Below the pieces are notes generated by a model, which was not told the origin of the DNA, did not search any database, and saw nothing but the letters and a program-made list of their open reading frames with translations. A program made the position numbers and the translations under genes. DNA of 64,000 nucleotides from Armillaria gallica (Eukaryota; Basidiomycota; Agaricomycetes; Agaricales; Physalacriaceae). How positions within the stretch are numbered: position 1 is the first letter of the stretch; every line of letters starts with the position of its first letter. The DNA is taken from the NCBI GenBank assembly GCA_037576215.1, contig JBANDB010000016.1, forward strand, positions 1,612,001-1,676,000, written 5' to 3'. Shown one piece after another: positions 45,477-56,452 of the stretch.

Positions 45477-46375
45477 ACAAACACAGCCGAGCCCTATAAT
45501 GGGGGATAGCCAACGGGCCCTCATTCACGACTTCTAACGACAATATGCCTCATGTCCTCCTTCATGCTTCCTTTCACTCACGACTTCCAAGATGACCAAT
45601 ATTCCACTAAAAAGCGCTCAATAATCGGATGGGTCCAACTGGCGTCCAGAATCTAGTCTACCACTCGCGTCACCACCATACAAAAAGTCCCCGTTCCCAA
45701 AAGGCGAACAAGGCCCTTGGGACAAGCTGCAGCGCATATGGCATTTCTCCGAAACACATGTGAGGTCTCTGGGGACGGCATGACGATGAAGTAGACGGAA
45801 GCTGGGCTTACTAGCAGTTGGGACACCTGCCTTAAGGGGGGGGTAATATTACGATTTATTCGTTTTCTGGCATCTTATCTAATCTAAGATAAGATGCTTA
45901 CTCACCTCTATCTTTAGACCCGCGACTCCCGGAGAGTCTTCATAAATCTTCACATCGCTATTATGTCACACTCGGTTGACGTGTACTCGAACCAGGGGTA
46001 TCTCGACATCGGGTGACCCGACACGTAGCGACACGTAGGATTTCTCAGCTACCGTGTATTTGGCTTATTCACTTTCTAACACGGTAGCCACATCTTAAGA
46101 CCATTTACAGACCCTCACTTTAGTATATAAGTAGCTTACTCAAAGCCTGTATTTCCCTAGCTTTGAGCTAAAGTTTATTCATACCGACACATTCCTTTAT
46201 CTAATTGCTAAGAGCTCCTAAAGTGAGTCTTGGGTGTCAATCATCACAAGGGCTAGACGGTGACTGTACGAACGCGATACAGCCAATCTATTCACCTTTG
46301 ATTGAAGTTTGGGTCTTACAATCTTCTTTCTTGACTATCTTAATGACATCCTAGAATGTAATGGTTAGTCTATAG
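45477..46375. other. Left flank of the Plavaka element
   Basis: No gene. Includes a G-run near 45835, the hairpin at 45870-45897 and AT-rich DNA. The outer terminal repeat of the Plavaka element should lie here, but I could not identify it with confidence. Confidence 0.4.
45870..45897. other. Perfect 11-bp stem hairpin
   Basis: GCATCTTATCT (45870-45880) pairs with AGATAAGATGC (45887-45897) across a 6-nt loop. It could be a subterminal hairpin of a mobile element or a transcript 3'-end structure; no poly-U tract follows. Confidence 0.45.
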
Positions 46376-47743
46376 CTAAGAGTACAAGCCCCGTTGATAT
46401 ACCACCACACTCACTGGTTTGCGGTCCATCGAGTTTCCCTTGGTCTTGACAATGTTGACAAATTCGGGCTTGATATCTTCGCTGTCTTCGACCATGCCAC
46501 CAGCTTGAACAAGCGAGTCACTTTCTTTGTTCATGGTATCTGTAGTATAGAAGCATTAGCATAGCAGTAAATGATTAAAGACATCATGAATGCGTACCTT
46601 TTTTTCCAGCATTGCGAGATCCATCCCCACTCTTCTTCTTCTCCCAGTTTTTCGCTAACTCACCGGCAAGCTTTGAGGTCTTGGCTTGATCTGTAGTCTT
46701 GGCCTTGACTTTCTGCTTCTTCGTAGGTGGTGCTTGTATCTCAGGAGGAATAGGTCCATCATCAGAGTGCAGGCTAAAAAATTGGGGCTATCAGTAAGCT
46801 GCAACAAAAACAAGATATAAGAGATACATGGTGGTTTCATCTTCAGCGATGACTTGATTTTTACGTTTCAGGACATGCTTGGGCGCCGTAGCAGTTCCTG
46901 CTTTGGAGTCAGGTCCTGATGTCGGCCAAGAAAGCTTGGGAGTGGCCACACCCTCATTGGTGAATTGGCTATTGGCGATAGTGGTGCGTGCAGAGACTTT
47001 TGCTAGCCTGGGCTTTGGTCCCGATTTGGTCACCAGCTTCCCCACCTTGGTGGCATCAACGTGATCTCCAGATTCACCATGAGGTACGTGCTCAGCTGAC
47101 TCTTCTTCTGATTCCTCACCACCAGCACACACCGTGAGGTCTTGCTCATGGGAAATTTCTTTTTGGCCACTGTGAGTAGTAGAATCTCACAGTATTGAAT
47201 TTACTAACCTTGTTGCGCAGTACTGGTATGCTCTTGGATTTCCTTATCTGTTGAAGTCACTGCAATCTCTGGTTGTGATGTCTGGTTTGATGAGAGTAGG
47301 GTAAAAACGACATCAGGCTGAGGATCAATGTCGTTGCCTGTAGCACAAGAGTGAGTATAATATCCCACTATGCCAACATCGAACTGACCTGCTTTGTTCC
47401 TAGCTGAAGGAACACATTTTTTATTGCCAGCAGGGTGATTTGCTGTCAAGTCTCAAGCCACATCCTCCCGACAAAGCACATCCTCAAGAATAGCTACATC
47501 TACCTTGGCTTTGTCCCTTTGTACCTGTAGCTTAGCGCTATCAACTTTTTTTTGCGCCCATTTTTTGATCTTTTCACTGAGAGTTTCGACATCGTCAGGA
47601 TCCTTCCAGTCATCAACAGTTCCAGGATGGCGCTCTTTGTTACTATTGTGCAGCTGCATCCTCTCAACTACAGGCTTTTGTGCCATTGTAGCAGGAAGGT
47701 CAAGAGTTTTTTTGGAACGGTGAGGAGGCATAGAGGTGGACAA
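46376..47743 (-). pseudogene. Plavaka-associated second gene, nuclear-type charged protein, with in-frame stop
   Basis: Divergent to the transposase. From about 47725 (MPPHRSKKTLDLPATMAQKP) the frame runs through KIKKWAQKKVDSAKLQVQRD to a TGA at about 47452. The same frame then continues with TANHPAGNKK. Later exons read ESEEESAEHVPHGESGDHVD, KSGPKPRLAKVSARTTIANS and PPTKKQKVKAKTTDQAKTSK (a likely nuclear signal). A final exon at 46545-46376, DTMNKESDSLVQAGG to VVVYQRGLYS, ends at TAG after a GTACGC...CTACAG intron. Charged, disordered second proteins on the opposite strand are typical of these elements. The single TGA is the only clear lesion. Confidence 0.55.
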
Positions 47744-47873
47744 TGGAAAGGTGAGTAGGTAATGGTGTTGGGCCGCTGTGTCACGTCAAGTTGATTTTTT
47801 TTTACAAAGTCCAACCAATAGCGTGACTCGGCGATTCATCCTCCGACGTCCAACCTCCTCAATCTGCTCAGCT
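47744..47873. promoter_or_regulatory. Divergent promoter region of the Plavaka element
   Basis: Only about 130 bp separate the starts of the minus-strand gene and the transposase (ATG 47874), so both promoters must overlap here. A T-run lies at 47794-47802. No clear TATA box. Confidence 0.5.
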
Positions 47874-50800
47874 ATGCCAAGAACACTGAAACAAAGGACA
47901 ATTCCATGCAAAAACAAAGCACTCGGTTGTCCACGTTACTTCTCATCCACAAATGGTGTCTCCATTCACCTGGCGTCATGCAAATTTCGCAGTCTCTTAT
48001 TTGGTCCCACTGTGCGAACACACCACTCTCATCCTCAGCTTACACCAGCGAGCCCATCACAGCTATCGGAGCACGGACATACTAACAATAGTGGCTATAT
48101 TGACATGCCAAGTCCTGCAGGAAGTCCTCTATATGACGCTGAGGAAGAAGACAATGAAATGCAGGAATCTGTGGAGTATCACCCAGCTGTTAATGGTACG
48201 TGGAATATTTTGGCATTATGTTTTGATCTTATGTGGTCTTCAGGGAAGCCCTGTGATAGCGAGGGTAATATTCTTCAGGATGGAACCCCACCACCGCCAT
48301 TTATTTATGGACCTCCGGATGACTTTACACCTTTTGAGGATCGCGCTTCCTTTGAGCTTGCTGATCTGCTATATCGGCGCAATCAAATGCCTGCCAGTCA
48401 GATTAATGACCTTCTTCAGATATGGTCTGCAAAGATGAATGATCAGGACAGCTCATCTTTCGTCAATTCCAATGACCTGTACAGCAGCATTGATGCTACA
48501 ACAATAGGCAGTGTCCCATGGCAATCATTTTCCGTGTCCTATCAAGGCGAGATTGAAACCGAGTCACCACCATCTTGGAAGACCACAGAATATGAGGTCT
48601 TCTTTCGTGACCCTTGTGAGGTCCTCAAAACTCAACTAGCCAACCCCGACTTTGCTAATGAGATGGACTTCTCACCAAAACGTGTTACCGACCAGCAAGG
48701 AAAACGTCGTTATCAAGATTTCATGTCGGGTAATTGGGCTTGGCGGCAGGCAGTACGTGCTTATTTTATATCTATCATACTTTACACAGCTTTACTGATT
48801 TGCATCTTCATTCACAGGATCGTATTTCAGATGAACTCGGTCTCAGTGATATCACCTACTGTCCCGTTATTGTTGGTAGCGATAAAACCACCATCTCAGT
48901 TGCTACAGGACAGAACGAATATTACCCACTGTATGCATCCAATGGCCTGATCCATAATAATGTCCGCCGTGCACATCACAATGGAGTTTCCCTTCTCGGC
49001 TTTCTCTCTGTACCTAAAAGTAAGTGTTGCGGTCTTCTCTTTACTCAAGCATGTGTTATATTGACTGCTCTTTTTTCTCTTGTTAGCGGATCGTGAGCAT
49101 CAAGACAGCCCTGAGTTTCGGACTTTTCATCGTCAGATCTTCCATGGCTCACTTTGTGCAATATTCGAGTCCTTGCGGCCTGGTATGGAGACCCCTGAGG
49201 TTTTACGCTACGGCGATGGACATTACCGTCGAACTATATATGGATTAGGACCGTATACTGTACTATTACGACCAGATCTTCACGCCATGTTACGCGTTAT
49301 GCGCATCTTCACTGGAGCAGATCTTCACAAGCCGGCATCACGCGTTATGGTCAAATCAGATCTTCATTTTGTCAGCATGCGCCGCTGTGTATTACTTGTA
49401 ACATATCAGATTAAGATCAGATTTAATTAATTCTCTGCTTGGAAACTGCAGAAGCAGACAATTCGGACAATCTCTTAGTGACATCACATTAGGATACTCC
49501 GGAGCCAGAACTGAAGAATAGGACCTCACTGCAGATATTACAGCGGTGCGAATTTTTTGATTTTGACTGCAAAAAAGGCTATTTATTGATACAAAAAGTA
49601 CCATCTTCACTGTGCTGTGTTATGCGTTATGATCTTCACCGATCTTCACATTATGAGCCTCTGTTACGCGTTATGTGAATATCCGGTCGTAATAGTACAG
49701 TATTGCCGATTACCCTGAGCAAGCCTTGTTAGCCTGCATTGTGCAAGGCTGGTGTCCAAGGTATGTCATTTGTGTACTTCTTATCTGTCTCCACGGCTCA
49801 ACGTCAAAGGTGTACCGCCTCACATCACAATTTAGATGGCCCTGGTGGGCGAAGGACACATGAGCACACAGCTGCTTGTGCTTGTGCGATGTCCTCAAAG
49901 GAGATGTGGGATGATTATGGGATTATCGATGGAATGATGGTATGAGTTCTTTCTTTGAATTTCTTGTTGCCGTCCATGTTCAATTATTTGCAGCCATTCA
50001 CATCTGGGTTCCCTCGAGCCGATATTCATGAACTTCTGTCGCCAGACCTTCTTCACCAAATCATCAAGGGAACGTTTAAAGATCATTTAGTAACATGGGT
50101 TGAAGACTACATCAAGACTGCTAATACCCCACAAGAAGCCGCACGAATATTAGCAGACATTGATCGCCGGTATGTACTCAGCCATGTGATTAACGATTAA
50201 TCTCTGATCTCATTTATCTATAGCATTGCTGCTGTACCACCTTTTCCTGGCTTACGGCGATTTCCTGAGGGACGCGGCTTTAAGCAATGGACAGGCGATG
50301 ACTCTAAAGCACTAATGAAGGTTTGTACAGTACTATATAAGCTGTTCCCGAACTATAAGGCTTATCATTTTCTGACAGGTTTATCTCCCAGCTATTGCTG
50401 GCCATGTACCACCACCCATGGTCCGAGCACTAGCAGCATTCATGGAGTTTTGCTACCATGTGCGTCGCTCAGTGATCGATGAAGAAGATCTCATCAAAAT
50501 TGATACCTCCGTGGCTAATTTTCATCGCAAAAGAGAGATCTTTCGTACTCTTGGGATCCGAACAGATGAGGTACGCGGTGATGGTAAACGTACAGATGCA
50601 TTTTCGCTTCCACGCCAGCATGCCCTTTCCCACTTCCGTCACCTCATCCAGGAGTTTGGAGCGCCGAATGGACTTTGTTCATCTATCACGGAATCAAAGC
50701 ATATCAAGGCAGTCAAAGAGCCATGGCGGCGTTCCAGTCGGTTTGAAGCTCTGGCCCAGATGCTGCTGATTAACGAACGACTTGATAAATTAGCAGCAAT

Positions 50801-51679
50801 GCGGGTGGATTTTCAAGTACGAGGGATGTTGGATGGCTCAATATTCGGCATATCTCATGTAGAAGCTTCGACACCAGACAGCATTAATGAGAATGATGAC
50901 GGTGGAGCTGTCGAATCGCCAGGCATTCTCGCTGAAGTGAAGCTAGCTCGGACACCAGGTTCGTTATCATTCTTCTGGAAGATAAAATACCCATCTGACA
51001 TTTCATCATAGTGCTAGCATCAAAAGCACCACGTAATATCCATTTGTTAGCACAACGTCTCAGCCTACCACGTCTCCCAGAGCTTGTACAAAGATTTCTC
51101 TATGAGCAGCTTTCAATTAATCCACAAGTCGCCCCAGAGGACGTTGACCTGGACCAATGCCCAAAATACCACGGAAAGATCACTGTATATCCCTCAGCTA
51201 TATCAACGTACTACGCCCCCAGTGATTTGTCGGGGATTGGTGGTCTGTATCGTGAGCGTATACGTGCTATGACATCATGGAGAAAGGGCTCCTCACGTTA
51301 CGATTGCGTGTTTTGTGAGGCAGAGGAGGATGGTGAAGGGTTCCAAGCGCTTCATGTTGCCCGTGTTCGGTTGTTCTTCAGTCTGCGACATCATGGAATC
51401 TACTATCCCTGCGCATTGGTGACGTGGTTCTCTCCTGTTGGAGACGTACCCTGCCCTGATACTGGCATGTGGGTCGTACGCCCAGACATTGATGCTGCGG
51501 GAGAACGGATTATGTCCGTAATTCATCTAGATTGCATTGTGCGTGCAGCGCACTTGATTGGGGTTGCTGGTGAGGAATTTATACCTAAGAGGTTGAAGCA
51601 TAGTGATAGTTTAGATGTTTTCCCTTCATTCTTTGTAAATAAATATGCAGACCATCATGCACATGAAATAGCATTCTGA
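47874..51679 (+). mobile_element. Plavaka-type (CACTA superfamily) transposase gene, interrupted by an insertion
   Basis: Exons fit as 47874-48195, 48244-48752, 48818-49019, 49088-49257 (insertion) 49701-49760, 49810-49939, 49994-50169, 50224-50320, 50379-50958 and 51012-51679. Every join restores the frame. The N-terminus carries a Cys/His finger (CKNKALGCPRYF...HLASC). The core reads KRRYQDFMSGNWAWRQA, VIVGSDKTTISVATGQNEYY, PLYASNGLIHNNVRRAHHNG and IFESLRPGMETPEVLRYGDG, hallmark Plavaka blocks, then CPRCTASHHNLDGPGGRRTH. The C-terminal part contains LCSSITESKHIKAVKEPWRR and runs to KYADHHAHEIAF. The enzyme would cut element ends in the nucleus. About 960 residues are otherwise intact. Terminal CACTA repeats were not found. 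Confidence 0.9.
49258..49700. mobile_element. 443-bp inverted-repeat element inside the transposase
   Basis: The ends are inverted copies: CTGTACTATTACGACC followed by RGAT.TTCAC, 25 bp with two mismatches. TA flanks both sides (49256-49257 and 49701-49702). Removing the element and one TA restores the codons for GPYIADYPEQ, the expected Plavaka sequence, so the boundary is exact. TA duplication points to Tc1/mariner/pogo-type transposition. The interior has no transposase frame but repeats TTACGCGTTATG-like and ATCTTCAC units near both ends. Confidence 0.9.
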
Positions 51680-54037
51680 TTTCGCATTTTCTAGATATGT
51701 GACAGAACAATTGAGGTCATGTTCTCCCAAAGACCAGAAAGATTAGTGAACGAAAGACCAAGAACCTGAAACCAAGACCAAGATGCGCAAAGATCGGACA
51801 AATAAGACTAAGAGCCGTAAGACTTTTTCTGGGTTTTGCTGATGCACCTTCTCGGAATCGACTACGTACAACAAGAGTAGGAACTCTGCTACTTCACCAC
51901 GTATTCTCTAATCGATCTTCCATACCTTGCTTCTTGCTTACGTCCGTCTGATTGTACCGCTCGACGTAAACGGAGCCAGACGGTATTTCTCGAAGAATCG
52001 GTGCACGTATCTCCTCTCTCTGCGGATACTTTGGATTTTACCTTATCGCAAGAAAATTAAAAAGCGTATCAAACCTTCCTGACCTCATCTTGGACTGGGA
52101 TTTTGGCTGACAACTCGTTGGCCATCGGACCGGTAGATTTCTGCGGATAGCTTCGTACTACATTCGTGTGCCGGGTCGTAAGTATTCCTAGGTATAGCTG
52201 GAGATGTATCAGCAAATTCTACAATCAGCCCATGCGATTTGGTTCCGCCGGTTTTTCGGACGTATCAAAAAAGGATTTTCCTGGCTACCACTGTTTACCG
52301 TGGCGCAGTGGTTTCCTGTGTCTCCCCGCTTTTGGTCCTTCCTGCACATTCCAAAATGCAACTGTTATCGTCAAGTTCAATATGACCTGGTGTAATTTCC
52401 AAAGCAATTAGCGAACTATGGGCGGGAATGGTCACAAGAGCGCAGGACGCTCCACTTACCGTCTCGTAAGCGGAAGGTAGTCATTATCTGAAATTCCAGT
52501 GCGTCAAGTTCCTTTCATCGTATCAAAACTAAAAGTGACGTGGGATCACCAATACCAATACCACAGAGTCCTGCGGATGTGTTATTAAATTACCCTGCTC
52601 CCTCATGCTTCGCTATCCCTGAATTTTGGCCACAGACTTGGCTGTCGCGGCACCCCATATTGTACCTGTGACCTCTCCCAAAGAATATAAACGCTGGTCG
52701 TCGTTGAAATTCTTCAATCCCGGAGTGTGAATGCAGATTCAGAACGTAGAACGTTCGGATCCTACTAAAATCATGTGCTCCCAATGGACATTCACTGATG
52801 TCCATGTACTTGCTATTGATGTTAGTACGACAGGGTGGACTTCCCACAAGGCGACGAGAGATGACTATCTTTACACTCTCCGAAGAAATTTCAACTGACG
52901 TTGGCGGCTATTGGGCGATTTTGGAGCATTAGCCAGGTAACCAAGATGTACGTGAAGAAGAACCCAGAAGTTTATGGAGCAGAATAATCCGCACAAATTA
53001 GAGTTTTGGATGCCAGTAACGGGTGCTCTTCTTCTTCTCCACCTGCGCTTCGAACAACCGTGACGCCTCAAGGCCTCACTAGCACTTCTGATCCGGACTT
53101 CGAGGATCGAGCGACGTCGGCACGCTTTTGATACGCCTGTGTGGCGGTAAGGAAAAGAACACGCGGTGTGTCGAAGAAGATAGAACGACTCGGATGACGC
53201 TTTCTTGACGTAGCTTCTCGATTTAAATAATCATTACTTACTCTGTAAAGAGTCGGAAGTTTCATGTTGGTTCTGAGGCGCAGGGTCTGTACCACCTGAC
53301 ACTAGTGGAGATTAATTGGTGGTTCGTGGAGGACGGAATCTTGCGAGGCGCTTTGTCTGCTGTGAGCATCAGAGAAGTGAGTTATACGGAGCCTTTGTGG
53401 GGACATAGCAACAGACTGAAGGGTGCTAAGCACTTCGGGAGATCCCTGTTCTGCGACAGATAAGGGGCAGAGGTCGAATAAACATGCCCGACTGGAAAGC
53501 GAACGAAGACTGAGTCAGCCTTTACTGGCGCAATTAGCCGCCGTAATGCGAGGTATGAACCTTCTACATCCGGTCTAGAATCCCTTGACAACGCGCGTAT
53601 ATGTCTGAAATCATAAACAGAGGAGGAGTCTAAAGGAAAGTGATACAACACACAGCTAAGCCGAAGAGCCTACACAAATTATAGGGAAAGGGAAAACACG
53701 ATACACGATACAAACCAGCATACGCAAGAAATTATCCAAAACGGAACAAAGAAACATAACGAAGGCGTCCACACCAGGGCCCGAAAAGTTTCCCCGCGTT
53801 CCACTTCGCGTTGAGGTCAACTGCATCGGAGATATCCGTGGTCATCAGCATAGTACGCCCGGCTCCTTGAAGGTCCTGTAGTGTACTCCGGTCCGAGATC
53901 ATTCAACGACGTCCGCTACGAGGCATAAGTGATCGGCGGTCCTTGCCCATAGTTTTCCATCGATCCATATTTCATATTCTGCCGCAAAGTTCCGATGTTC
54001 GACTCGTTCCAAGACGCTTGATAGGACCCAGAGTACA
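51680..54037. other. Right flank of Plavaka and unassigned DNA
   Basis: 51680-51840 should hold the right element end; it shows repeated AAGACCAAGA units but no sure terminal repeat. 51855-52085 is a diverged copy of the sequence at 58985-59200 (shared GTCTGATTGT, GCTCGACGTA and CGTATCTCCTCTC). 52100-54037 shows only short unsupported frames. Confidence 0.4.
51855..52085 (+). repeat. Diverged third copy of the BTB-unit downstream sequence
   Basis: Shares order and several exact blocks with 58985-59200 and 62050-62240, but with many substitutions and gaps. It is an older relative of the tandem units 7 kb away, lacking a BTB gene of its own nearby. Confidence 0.5.
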
Positions 54038-54871
54038 TCACGGCAGAAACGTGTGACTGGGAGGAGCCGGGTTGATGGGTATAGGTGCGTCGAAGGTGAT
54101 CGTCCTTCCCGTTGCGTCCGCCATCGATCCATAGGAGTCTATAGTACCATCAACAGAGTAATAGAGATCATTGTCGCCCAACGCTAGATACCCTCCTAGG
54201 AACGGATCAGGGCCGAGAAGATCATCGTCGAGAGAATTCGTCCTTGCAGCAGGGTACAGCTGTTTGGCCTCCGATGAACAACAAACATTACCATGTTGGA
54301 AACCTGTAGCGGGGGACATCAAAAGACAATTTTCGTTGGTTGTGGGTGCCAGCGGAGACATAGGCCGACTAAATGGAGTGCCTTTATTGGAAAAAGAGGA
54401 AGCGACGAGCCGGTCCGAAAACGTTTCGCCAGAATTGGTGTCATCGATGGCTGATGCCTCGAAATTGTGCGACCAACCGGAAGCCGAGGACTCGACGGTG
54501 GAGTCCCTTTCGTAGGCACTGTTTTTGGGGATGCGCTGCACGGTACCTCTTGAAGGTGGCGCATCGCCGTGGTACCTTGGACGGTGTAAGGCGAGACCAC
54601 TTGCGGTGTTACAGCCCCAACTACAGTCGGAAGCTGTACACCTGTGCTAGAGAAGGAAGCATGAAGCATGTAAATTTTAGAGAAGACAAATAGACCAGTG
54701 CACGTACTGATGCTTGTTTCTGTGGAGTTCAAGCTTGCTCTTGTTCGGACACTTCACAGGACAGTCCGGGCAGACAATGAGGAAGAGGATTTCCTGGAGA
54801 AGGTGGAAGAACAGCAGAGAGGTGGCAGGCTTTGGGCAGGCTGGACGTGCCGGGCTTTTAAAGGTTCCCAA
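54038..54871 (-). CDS. C2H2 zinc-finger protein, multi-exon
   Basis: Exon 1 (ending at 54708) encodes CPDCPVKCPNKSKLELHRNK plus H, a C-x2-C-x12-H-x3-H zinc finger that should bind DNA or RNA. A 61-bp GTACGT...CTCTAG intron (54647-54707) leads in phase to TGVQLPTVVGAVTPQVVSPY. Further down, the frame at 54541-54038 carries ESSASGWSHNFEASAIDDTN, a proline/serine segment (FSRPMSPLAPTTNENC) and an acidic stretch (RTNSLDDDLLGPDPFLGGYL) to TFLP and the stop. This resembles a transcription factor with an acidic tail. The join between the second and third segments needs an intron I could not place with both sites in phase. The 5' start is uncertain. Exon 1 lies in the duplicated unit, the rest does not. 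Confidence 0.55.
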
Positions 54872-54908
54872 GCGAAAACCGAAGCGGGTTTGCTTCCTTG
54901 CAAGCCAA

Positions 54909-55829
54909 ATGTGTAATAATGGGTGGCGGTCAATTCACATGAGGGTTATGAAATTCATAGGAATTACTAACCAATACATAGAAATAGCTTTCATGGAATA
55001 TACGGTATTAGTTGACGCGAGGTTGAGGAAGGAACAAGAGCGCATCGTAGGCCGGGAATACTGGCAGCAATGCAGGGTATCCAGGTCTTGTTTTCATGAG
55101 TCAGGCAAGCCCTGACGTGATCAATTGATCCACTAGCTACAGAAGAACCTGCTAGCTATACCTCCCCTGTAATTGTCCTTGTCAAAGCGAAGATTTGATT
55201 GCGTAGTTATTAGCCTTGAGAATTTGTCGTGTCATAGATACCTACATGTTAAAGCTAACGCCAGCAGCGAGTACGGGGGAGAGTAAGAGCAGAGCAGCCA
55301 ACACTGAGTAGAGCAGCGATGATCATCGGAGAAAGCCGTCATACCGTATTACATAAGACACGCGTCGCGTAAATAACACGATCTTGCTCGTTTCTCTAAA
55401 GCCTCGGCCGGCACACATGTTCTTCCACGGAATTTCTCCATTTTGAATCTATATCGACGTCTCTATTTTGCCGATAGACTAGTGTCGGCTTGGACCATTA
55501 AATGTTGACCACAGAACAGCTGGCAAAGTTGGGCAAAGAATGAGGGCTTGAAGTACTGGCAGCCTTACTCTAATGTGGCTGCAATAAAGAATGCAACATC
55601 TGACAATGGTTCTCCGGGTACGGGCGGAAAGGAGAACAACCCGAAGTGCACTTTAGCTTTGCGCCGGCGTACCCAGAGTCTGAGGGTGGAAGGAGCTCCG
55701 AGTCATATTTGCTTCGCTGCAAGAAAGTATATCCAAAGCGTCCTCTCGAGCGAAGGTCAACTAATAAAGGGAATAACACACAAGTTTAATAATTCTATAG
55801 TTAAAGTACTGATTCGTCTGTGTACTTAC
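54909..55829. other. Between the zinc-finger exon and the first insertion
   Basis: Shared with unit 2 (59460-60380). On the minus strand at about 55350-55240 a hydrophobic leader-like stretch followed by LAAG is seen; unit 2 has the fuller form VLAALLLPSSVLAAGVSFNF (59929-59720). It may be the first exon of a small secreted protein, too uncertain to call. No other gene. Confidence 0.35.
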
Positions 55830-56440
55830 TGACTAGGGGCAACGCCGGTTAAGAAGTCGTGCGCTGACTAAGCACAGATCGGTCCTTTTGATGGCAAATT
55901 GCTTCATCTCACCTTCGGCTCTCGTTAGCCTTGATTTGCAACCCCCACCACTAGTGTATATAGTAGATACAATCACAGTATTAAGCCATTTGGTCTGCGA
56001 TTTTATTTGGTGGGAACTGGCCTTGTAATAATCAATAATTGATGCGTCGCGTTTGTTTGGCTTTGTTAGCAGGCCCTTCTCCGTGCAACTGTAATGCACC
56101 TCTTTACGGCTTCCACAAGGACAGATTGCGGCCAAAAAAGATACGGAAGTCCACACTGGGTTAAAATACATGTACTCTCTGTGGAAAAATGACAAAATTC
56201 ATATTGATATGATGGAATATACGAGTGAAATGACACTATCTAGCAGGGTAAGAAAATTATGGTTCATAGAATACATGTAGAATTATCTACCGAACATTTT
56301 CTCCCACTAAAACTAGTCACCAACATGTACGGTTCGGCCCACAGTAGGTGCAGACATCCGAAGTGAATTTTTTGGCGCGAAATCCATAAAGGGTAACTCA
56401 CGGTCGGAGTTTGAAGCTTGGTGAGGATTGCCGATAGTCA
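55830..56440. mobile_element. 611-bp element with 7-bp target duplication
   Basis: Starts TGACTAGGGGCAACG and ends with the inverted match (TGACTATCGGCAATC when reversed), 12 of 15 positions alike. It is flanked by TACTTAC on both sides (55823-55829, 56441-56447). The empty site in unit 2 at 60373-60389 (TACTTACAAGTAAGCGC) has one TACTTAC and no insert, proving the boundaries. It has no transposase-like frame. A 7-bp duplication excludes Tc1/mariner and fits neither Plavaka nor LTR elements; hAT-like or P-like relatives usually make 8 bp, so the superfamily is open. Confidence 0.85.
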
Positions 56441-56452
56441 TACTTACAAGTA

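Noticed and set aside
49392..49610. Minus-strand frame inside the 443-bp element as a transposase
   Set aside because: Only 72 codons, no DDE-type motif, and the interior is dominated by short repeats.
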